Assembly: GCA_902141825.1 (NCBI GenBank)
Contig: CABFPG010000013.1
Span: 62,001-126,000, forward strand
Direction: 5' to 3'
Source of the DNA: Thalassocella blandensis
Lineage (GTDB): Bacteria > Pseudomonadota > Gammaproteobacteria > Pseudomonadales > Cellvibrionaceae
Length of the DNA: 64,000 nucleotides
Each line of letters opens with the position of its first letter. Within the stretch, counting starts at the first letter, position 1. The notes beneath the pieces were generated by a model. That model ran no database searches. It was given only the letters and a program-made list of their open reading frames with translations, and was not told the origin of the DNA. This document shows positions 58,383-64,000 of the stretch, one piece after another. The translations under genes and the position numbers were made by a program.

Positions 58383-60626
58383 ATGATGGAAACCACTTTG
58401 GATACTTCAAGTTTTGATAGTTTTTCTCAAGCTGCCCTGCTCATAGACACAAACACCACGATCCTGGCTGCCAATCACAGCATTAAAAATTTACTGCAAA
58501 CCGACATTGAGACACCGAGTCATTTAAGCGGCCTGATTCAGGACAAAACGGTAATCGATGATATTGCCTCCAGCATCAGCAATAAGGCTTACGGTCTGAT
58601 AAAAGATTGCCACTTTCAACTGCACAATTCTGCCAGGACATTTCAGCTGATCCTCAGTGCATACGATGAGGAAAATTTTGTTTTATTACTCACAGAAATT
58701 ATTGCACCGGAGTCAATCGAAGCCCGCATCCAGGAAAACAATCAATACACCAGCCTGCTGAAAATGTCGGAAAAGCTGGCGAAAATCGGTTACTGGCATT
58801 ACGACATTGCTCATGAAAAATTATTCTGGTCCGACGAGGTGTATAGGATTCATGGAGAAAACGAAGAAAACTTCGAACCCTCTCTGCCGTCGGCACTGGC
58901 ATTTTATTTAGACCCCGACCGCCAATCCGCCCACAGATGCATAGAAAATGCTATTGAAACTCGCCAAGGCTATCAATACACCCTGCGTATCCGACGCACT
59001 GACGGGGAGGTGCGATGGATACAAAGTAAATGCAATGTTGAAGCAACCGAAAATGGACAGGCCAGTGCGCTACTCGGAATTGTGCAAGACATTACCGAGG
59101 AGTATAAAAACAAAGAGCAATTGGAGCGCTTATCACTGGTAGCCAGTAAAACCACCAACAGCGTTATCATCTGCGATAAGATCGGAAAAATTGAATGGGC
59201 CAATGAAGGCTTCCAACGTTTGACCGGCTATTCTCTTGATGAAGTTATCGGCCGCAAGCCGGGCCATTTTCTGCATGGCCCGCAGACAGACAAAAAAACC
59301 CGAGAAAACATCAGCAGCCAATTGCGTAAATGCCAGCCCGTCAATTGCGACATCGTCAATTACAACAAAGATGGACACAATTATTGGATCAATCTGGTCA
59401 TTACTCCCATTATTCAAAACGATGTACTGGAAGGGTATATCGGTATACAAACGGATATTACTGATCGCAAGAAGTCCGATGCTTTTGTCGCTCACGCTCA
59501 GCGTATGGAAGCTATCGGCCAACTTGTCGGAGGCATATCACATGACTTTAATAACATCCTGGGAATTCTACGAGGAAATTTAGAACTGCTGGAATCCAAA
59601 CTGGCCAATCAGGAAAATAAACATTTAGACAAAGCTTTTCATGCATGCGATAGGGCGACCAGTCTGACGAAAAAGCTCCTGCAATTTTCCCAGTTTAAAG
59701 TGATTGAATCAAAGCAGATTAACCCCAACACGGTAATCAATAATCTTGCCGACCTGCTGACAAAATCACTCACCCAAAACGTCAAACTTGAACTCTCTCT
59801 CGACGACAGTATCCACAGCGTTTGGTGCAACAGTGGCGACCTGGAAGACTCTATTTTAAACCTGGTGCTAAATGCACGCGATGCGATGGAAGGGAATGGA
59901 AAAATCACCATCACCACCCGCAATGTAACCCTCAGTGAAACATTGGAATTCAGCTCCCATCAATTGACAGTGAAGCCTGGCGACTACATTCGTGTGAGCA
60001 TTAAAGACACTGGCCCAGGCATACCTGAAAATGTACTCGCGCGCGTATTTGAACCTTTTTTTACCACCAAAGGGAAACAGGGCAGTGGACTGGGGTTGAG
60101 TATGGTGTATGGTTTTATCCAGCGCACCAACGGCTACATTCTGGTAGACAGCAGCAGTGATATTGGCACGGAATTCTGTTTATGGCTGCCACGCTCCGAC
60201 TACAATCAAAAGCCAGGCAAGCAAAAATCTGCGCCGTCCAACAATACTATTGATCGCCCTTACAAAATCCTCGTGGTTGATGACGAACCGGATATTTTAG
60301 AGATTGTCAGCGAATATTTGAGTCCGCTCGGATGCAATGTGGACGTTACTTCCAGCTCACTGGAAGCACAGCGCCGTATTCTGGAAGACAAAGAAATCGA
60401 CCTGCTCATCACCGATGAAATCATGCCAGGTGTAGTTAAAGGCCATACTTTGGTAAAAACCGCCATTCATGCCAACCCAAAAATTCGCTGCATCATTATG
60501 TCGGGCTATAATTTAGATCTGGGACAAATTGAAGGCAAAGCTGATGTACTGCAAAAACCGTTTACCCGCCCAGAGCTAATAGCGCTGATTAACCGCAATA
60601 TTTCCGTTCCAGAAAAAGCGACTTAA
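58383..60626 (+). CDS. Soluble multi-PAS hybrid histidine kinase
   Basis: A 747-aa protein without transmembrane segments. A short N-terminal PAS-like region (about 10-105) is followed by PAS/PAC units at about 130-240 (IGYWHYDIAHEKLFWSDEVYRIHG, LGIVQDITEE) and 245-365 (FQRLTGYSLDEVIGRKPGHFL, GYIGIQTDITDR). The H-box is GGISHDFNNILGILRG with His387. The ATPase domain has NLVLNARDAM, DTGPGIP and GSGLGLSMVYG, all intact. A C-terminal receiver follows with D678 (LLITDEIMPG) and K in LQKPF. Two ATG codons are possible at the start. The receiver-output gene follows 57 bp downstream and is a likely partner. Confidence 0.93.
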   Translation: MMETTLDTSSFDSFSQAALLIDTNTTILAANHSIKNLLQTDIETPSHLSGLIQDKTVIDDIASSISNKAYGLIKDCHFQLHNSARTFQLILSAYDEENFVLLLTEIIAPESIEARIQENNQYTSLLKMSEKLAKIGYWHYDIAHEKLFWSDEVYRIHGENEENFEPSLPSALAFYLDPDRQSAHRCIENAIETRQGYQYTLRIRRTDGEVRWIQSKCNVEATENGQASALLGIVQDITEEYKNKEQLERLSLVASKTTNSVIICDKIGKIEWANEGFQRLTGYSLDEVIGRKPGHFLHGPQTDKKTRENISSQLRKCQPVNCDIVNYNKDGHNYWINLVITPIIQNDVLEGYIGIQTDITDRKKSDAFVAHAQRMEAIGQLVGGISHDFNNILGILRGNLELLESKLANQENKHLDKAFHACDRATSLTKKLLQFSQFKVIESKQINPNTVINNLADLLTKSLTQNVKLELSLDDSIHSVWCNSGDLEDSILNLVLNARDAMEGNGKITITTRNVTLSETLEFSSHQLTVKPGDYIRVSIKDTGPGIPENVLARVFEPFFTTKGKQGSGLGLSMVYGFIQRTNGYILVDSSSDIGTEFCLWLPRSDYNQKPGKQKSAPSNNTIDRPYKILVVDDEPDILEIVSEYLSPLGCNVDVTSSSLEAQRRILEDKEIDLLITDEIMPGVVKGHTLVKTAIHANPKIRCIIMSGYNLDLGQIEGKADVLQKPFTRPELIALINRNISVPEKAT

Positions 60627-60683
60627 CAGCACGGTGCCTCGGGGCGAGGCACAACCCGTAAAAACATTGAAAGGATAGTGAGG

Positions 60684-61844
60684 ATGGGCAATAAAGTTTT
60701 AGTCGTCGACGATGATCCAGATCTTTGCGAACTGATGTTCGATGCGTTATCCGATGATTACGACATCCAGACCTGTTGCGAGGGTGAAGAAGTGCGGGGG
60801 CTCTGTGAACAATGGAAACCCGCCATTGTCATCCTCGATGTGTTTTTAAATAAAACCAGTGCTTTGCCCATTTGCCAGGAGGTGGTTGAAAACCAGGATC
60901 ACCCACCGTTGTTTCTGGTCATATCCGGTCAGAACACCCTCGAACAACGGCTTGACTCTTATAATCACGGCGGCGATGACTTTCTTGCCAAACCCTTTCA
61001 GATCAGTGAACTCAAAGCCAAAGTAGCAACGCTCTGCCAGTTCCACCGGCAGCGCTCCGAACTTCACACCACCAATGCCTATGCCACCAAAACCGCAATG
61101 AATGCCATGGCGGAGGCCGCACAATACGGCGGGGTGCTGCGCTTTTTTAACGACATGTACAAAGCGGATAATGTCGAGAAAATCAAAACCAGTTTTTTCC
61201 GTTTAATGAATGAGTTTGGTCTGAAATCTTCCATTCAATTTCGCATGCACGAAACCCAGACCTTTGATCACACCGGTGCAGAATGCAGCCCGATCGAAAT
61301 GCAGATCTACGACAATCTCAACATTGAAGGGCGCATCATTCCCTTTTCCAATCGAGTTCTGGTCAACGGTCTTTTCGTCTCCTTCATCGTCAAGAACATG
61401 CCGCTGGATGATGAAATTACCAATGGTCGACTCAAAGATATTCTGGCCACTCTGGTGGAAGGGTTAAATTCAAAAATCAGTGACCTGCAGCGTCTCAATC
61501 TGCTGCGTCAAACGGCTTCCGAAGTAGCTGCTTGTAGCCAGCGTCTGTCGGATGTAATGAATCATCATGAAGGATTTATCATGTCGGCCATGAGTCATGT
61601 GATTTCCGAGATCAACAGCAGCTTCAATGTGCTGGACCTAAACGAAGAACAGGAAAAGTTTTTTACCAATCTGGCTGAAAATATTATCAACAGCGTGGAA
61701 ACCAGTTTCGTCCACATAGGCAACGAACAGGATGTATTAAATTGTTTGTGGCGCTCGCTTGTCACCGTGCTGGACCAGCACACTGACGATGAAGAGGATG
61801 ATGAAGAACCCGGACAAGCCGCCGGCTCTGTTGAATTACTGTAG
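60684..61844 (+). CDS. Response regulator with unrecognised output domain (paralogue of 17604-18812)
   Basis: ATG 60684 (386 aa) is preferred to the GTG at 60678 because AAGGA lies eight bases upstream. The receiver has D9-D11, phosphoacceptor D52 (VILDVFL), a Ser at ISGQ and K103 in LAKPF. The remaining 270 residues match no output family I know. They carry VKNMPLDDEITNGRLKD, a long helical section and end EDDEEPGQAAGSVELL. The IKNMPLDD/GR-KD block and the VEL tail are shared with 17604-18812. It probably sits downstream of the multi-PAS hybrid kinase in one operon. Confidence 0.87.
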   Translation: MGNKVLVVDDDPDLCELMFDALSDDYDIQTCCEGEEVRGLCEQWKPAIVILDVFLNKTSALPICQEVVENQDHPPLFLVISGQNTLEQRLDSYNHGGDDFLAKPFQISELKAKVATLCQFHRQRSELHTTNAYATKTAMNAMAEAAQYGGVLRFFNDMYKADNVEKIKTSFFRLMNEFGLKSSIQFRMHETQTFDHTGAECSPIEMQIYDNLNIEGRIIPFSNRVLVNGLFVSFIVKNMPLDDEITNGRLKDILATLVEGLNSKISDLQRLNLLRQTASEVAACSQRLSDVMNHHEGFIMSAMSHVISEINSSFNVLDLNEEQEKFFTNLAENIINSVETSFVHIGNEQDVLNCLWRSLVTVLDQHTDDEEDDEEPGQAAGSVELL

Positions 61845-61911
61845 TTACATTCATTAACTGTTAAAGGCTTTGATTTGAGCAGCAGTTAATTCAGTGTCCG
61901 TGGCCATGTCT

Positions 61912-61976
61912 TAAAGCACTTTTACTAAAGCACTTTTACTAAAGCACTTTTACTAAAGCACTTTTACTAAAGTGCT
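61912..61976. repeat. 14-bp tandem repeat, four copies, ending in a hairpin
   Basis: TAAAGCACTTTTAC repeats four times without any mismatch (starts at 61912, 61926, 61940 and 61954), followed by TAAAGTGCT. The last unit and this tail form a perfect 8-bp stem (AGCACTTT at 61957-61964, AAAGTGCT at 61969-61976) with a 4-base loop. It lies 68 bp after the receiver-output gene and no T tract follows, so it is not a standard terminator. Confidence 0.93.
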
Positions 61977-62009
61977 CATTTCAAACTTACCTTTTCCTGC
62001 AATCGCTAT

Positions 62010-62051
62010 TTCTATTGCACAATTGCAATAGAACCCCATAAGAACCCCATA
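62010..62051. repeat. Hairpin with adjoining 11-bp direct repeat
   Basis: TTCTATTGCA (62010-62019) pairs perfectly with TGCAATAGAA (62024-62033) around CAAT. Overlapping its end, AGAACCCCATA occurs twice in tandem (62030-62040 and 62041-62051). No T tract follows. The role is unknown. Confidence 0.8.
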
Positions 62052-62131
62052 ATAGCCTCATAATTCTAGATACTGGTTGACCCTCAATATGCGCTTACAT
62101 TCTGGTACACCCGGCTTATTGCAGACAAGAA

Positions 62132-62290
62132 TCAGGCAATCACCTCGATGACACGCTCTGAACACTTTATGTTAGCATGGTGCTTTTTCCAGCTTCGCAT
62201 GTCAGCTTCGCGTAAAGAATAAACTTCAGCTTTTACTGCGTGTACCGCTGCAAACACTTTTCCGTCAACATAACATCGAACAGTATCCAT
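62132..62290 (-). CDS. Doubtful small protein, start codon overlapping that of mutM
   Basis: A 52-codon frame from ATG 62290. The sequence (CYVDGKVFAAVHAVKAEVYS, EADMRSWKKHHANIKCSE) looks moderately protein-like. Its ATG overlaps the mutM ATG on the other strand within one CATG. There is no ribosome site and no family was recognised. It may be chance. Confidence 0.25.
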   Translation of the reverse strand: MDTVRCYVDGKVFAAVHAVKAEVYSLREADMRSWKKHHANIKCSERVIEVIA

Positions 62291-63104
62291 GCCAGAGTTA
62301 CCCGAAGTCGAAACGACTAGACGCGGCATTGCGCCTCATATCGCCAAGCAACATGTTGCCAAAGTGGATATTCGTCAAGCACAGTTGCGCTGGCCGATAG
62401 AACCGACCTTGCCGCGTCTGCTAAAAAACCAGGCCATTCTGAACCTTGAGCGAAGAGGCAAATATCTGATTTTTCAATTTCCTAATGGCCATCTGTTATG
62501 GCACTTGGGCATGTCCGGCAGTTTGCGTGTATTACTGCAATCACAAGCCCCAGGGAAACACGATCATGTTGACCTGGTATTGAGCAATGGAAAAATCCTG
62601 CGATTTAATGACCCGCGTCGCTTTGGAGCTGTGGTGTGGACAGATGAAGATGTCCTGCAACATAAACTGCTGGCCCATTTAGGGCCAGAACCATTAACAG
62701 AGGCATTCAACGCTGAGTACCTATTCGGTAAAACCCGAAAGCGCCAAATGGCAATTAAACCCTGGATAATGGATAGCAAAATTGTTGTAGGGGTAGGCAA
62801 TATCTACGCAAATGAAGCCCTGTTTAATGCTGGCATACATCCTCTGAAAGCCACGTACAAGCTTACGCGAAAACAATGCGAACGATTGGTTGAAGAAATT
62901 AAAACGGTATTGGCAAACGCCATTCAGCGCGGGGGTACAACATTGCGGGACTTTGTCGGCGGCGATGGAAAACCGGGGTATTTTGCCCAGGAGTTAAATG
63001 TCTACGGTCGCGGCGGTCAACCCTGTAAACGCTGCAACAAATTATTACTGGAAAAGCCCCTCGGCCAACGTGCAACGGTTTACTGCACTGTCTGCCAAAA
63101 ATAG
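62289..63104 (+). CDS. mutM: Formamidopyrimidine-DNA glycosylase
   Basis: This 271-aa enzyme starts MPELPEVETTRRGIAPHI, which sets the start because the catalytic N-terminal Pro and Glu must be residues 2 and 3. It has GRRGKYLIF-type ERRGKYLIFQFPNGHLLWHLGM, VGVGNIYANEALF and a C-terminal zinc finger with four cysteines (CKRC and CTVC). It removes 8-oxoguanine and formamidopyrimidines and nicks the strand. It converges on rph with a terminator between. Confidence 0.98.
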   Translation: MPELPEVETTRRGIAPHIAKQHVAKVDIRQAQLRWPIEPTLPRLLKNQAILNLERRGKYLIFQFPNGHLLWHLGMSGSLRVLLQSQAPGKHDHVDLVLSNGKILRFNDPRRFGAVVWTDEDVLQHKLLAHLGPEPLTEAFNAEYLFGKTRKRQMAIKPWIMDSKIVVGVGNIYANEALFNAGIHPLKATYKLTRKQCERLVEEIKTVLANAIQRGGTTLRDFVGGDGKPGYFAQELNVYGRGGQPCKRCNKLLLEKPLGQRATVYCTVCQK

Positions 63105-63121
63105 CCGGGTATTCGAATAAA

Positions 63122-63151
63122 AAAACCCAGAGACTTTTGCCACTGGGTTTT
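63122..63151. terminator. Bidirectional terminator between mutM and rph
   Basis: AAAACCCAG (63122-63130) pairs perfectly with CTGGGTTTT (63143-63151) around a 12-base loop, with A and T flanks. It lies between convergent mutM and rph. Confidence 0.85.
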
Positions 63152-63191
63152 ATAAAGCGTCGCCCGAAGGACTAACTTCGACCGCAAGCAG

Positions 63192-63914
63192 TTACGAGTC
63201 TGCCAGCGCCTTTTTCTGCAATTCCACCAACTGGCTGATACCCAGTTTACCCAAACCAAACATCGCGGAAAATTCGTCTTCGCTGAACGGCTCCTGCTCT
63301 GCAGTTCCCTGAATTTCAATAATTCCACCGCTCTCACTCATCACCAGGTTCATATCGGTGTCGGCGGAGGAGTCCTCGGGATAATCCAGATCCAGCACGG
63401 GCACGCCTTCGTAAACACCAACAGATACGGATGCCACCATATTCAGCAGGGGAGAGGCGGGGATCATTCCTTCACGTACCATATGGTTCAACGCATCGAC
63501 CAGGGCCACACAGCCGCCAGTAATTGATGCCGTACGCGTACCGCCATCTGCCTGAATTACATCACAATCAATAGTAATACTGTGCTCGCCCAACGCAGTT
63601 AAGTCTACCGCTGCGCGTAAAGAGCGACCAATCAAACGTTGAATTTCCTGTGTGCGTCCACTCTGCTTACCGCGTGCGGCTTCTCGCCCCATGCGCGAAC
63701 CGGTTGAACGCGGCAGCATTCCGTATTCTGCAGTAATCCAGCCCTTGCCCTCACCTTTGAGAAAACGCGGCACGCTGTTTTCCACCGTGGCAGTACAAAT
63801 AACTTTTGTATTGCCAAAACACACCAATACCGAACCTTCGGCGTGGCAGGTGTATTGACGAGTGATGCTGACTTCACGCAGTTGATCAACACTGCGACCA
63901 CTGGGTCGTTGCAT
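63192..63914 (-). CDS. rph: Ribonuclease PH
   Basis: This 240-aa phosphorolytic 3' exoribonuclease trims tRNA 3' ends. Segments include [76 protein letters not shown] and [19 protein letters not shown], a full match at standard length. The gene is intact, unlike the frameshifted copy of E. coli K-12. The 86 bp to the window end are non-coding and should hold its promoter. Confidence 0.98.
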   Translation of the reverse strand: MQRPSGRSVDQLREVSITRQYTCHAEGSVLVCFGNTKVICTATVENSVPRFLKGEGKGWITAEYGMLPRSTGSRMGREAARGKQSGRTQEIQRLIGRSLRAAVDLTALGEHSITIDCDVIQADGGTRTASITGGCVALVDALNHMVREGMIPASPLLNMVASVSVGVYEGVPVLDLDYPEDSSADTDMNLVMSESGGIIEIQGTAEQEPFSEDEFSAMFGLGKLGISQLVELQKKALADS

Positions 63915-64000
63915 AGTTTTCCCCTAATGCTAAAGATAAAAACCGTGATTATCCCAAAAAAAAACCGTGAACGCTTGCTTATCTCAAACCCAGCGTAAAA

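Larger units (their letters stand above)
61845..62288. other. Intergenic region with two kinds of repeat before mutM
   Basis: About 444 bp. It holds the four-copy 14-bp array with end hairpin (61912-61976), a separate 10-bp-stem hairpin and an 11-bp direct repeat (62010-62051), and a doubtful minus-strand small frame (62132-62290). Confidence 0.6.

Overview
The window reads as a chromosomal segment of a mid-GC marine-type gammaproteobacterium close to Pseudomonas in gene order, most plausibly a member of the Cellvibrionales (Cellvibrio/Saccharophagus/Teredinibacter type). The basis is a set of Pseudomonas-like neighbourhoods: ppk1-trxA-rho-ubiD; hemY-hemX-hemD-hemC-algR-algZ beside argH; crc divergent from pyrE; slmA; argB-algC-coaBC; radC-rpmB-rpmG; mutM and rph. 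The assignment is inferred from synteny and protein similarity recalled from memory, not from a search. No rRNA, tRNA, CRISPR array, phage or insertion sequence was recognised.

Left third (1-24.8 kb) is accessory and the least explained. Positions 1-7.3 kb hold three related exported proteins (one cut by the window edge, one of 610 aa, one lipoprotein with PKD-type domains). They share a cysteine framework, a central coiled coil and, in the two complete members, a matching C-terminal motif. A membrane-anchored coiled-coil protein and a MarA-type regulator sit among them, and a six-copy 14-bp tandem repeat lies in the long gap. Next comes a TonB-dependent receptor (TBDR) with a surface lipoprotein made of two near-identical halves, preceded by a Pho-box-like repeat. 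Then follow a receiver protein, yaaA, a globin, an aldo/keto reductase, a receiver protein with an unrecognised output domain, GNAT and DUF1289 proteins, a DASS transporter, a zinc-ribbon protein and a His/Glu-rich metal-type TBDR.

Middle (24.8-49.5 kb) is mostly housekeeping: ald, a TraF-like outer-membrane protein, hemW with a hybrid kinase downstream, a TVP38 protein, ppk1, trxA, rho, ubiD, the heme operon, the AlgZ/AlgR two-component system, argH, crc, pyrE and slmA. Right part (49.7-64 kb) carries argB and an algC with a long membrane-anchored N-terminal extension, coaBC (without the dut usually found beside it), radC, rpmB, rpmG, a signalling island and mutM/rph.

The signalling island (56.5-61.8 kb) combines an HTH-receiver protein, a histidine kinase homologue whose ATP-binding motifs look destroyed, a soluble PAS hybrid kinase and a second copy of the unrecognised receiver-output protein seen at 17.6 kb. 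The two strongest candidates for undescribed biology are the exported cysteine/coiled-coil family at 1-7.3 kb and the paired receiver-output proteins at 17.6 and 60.7 kb.
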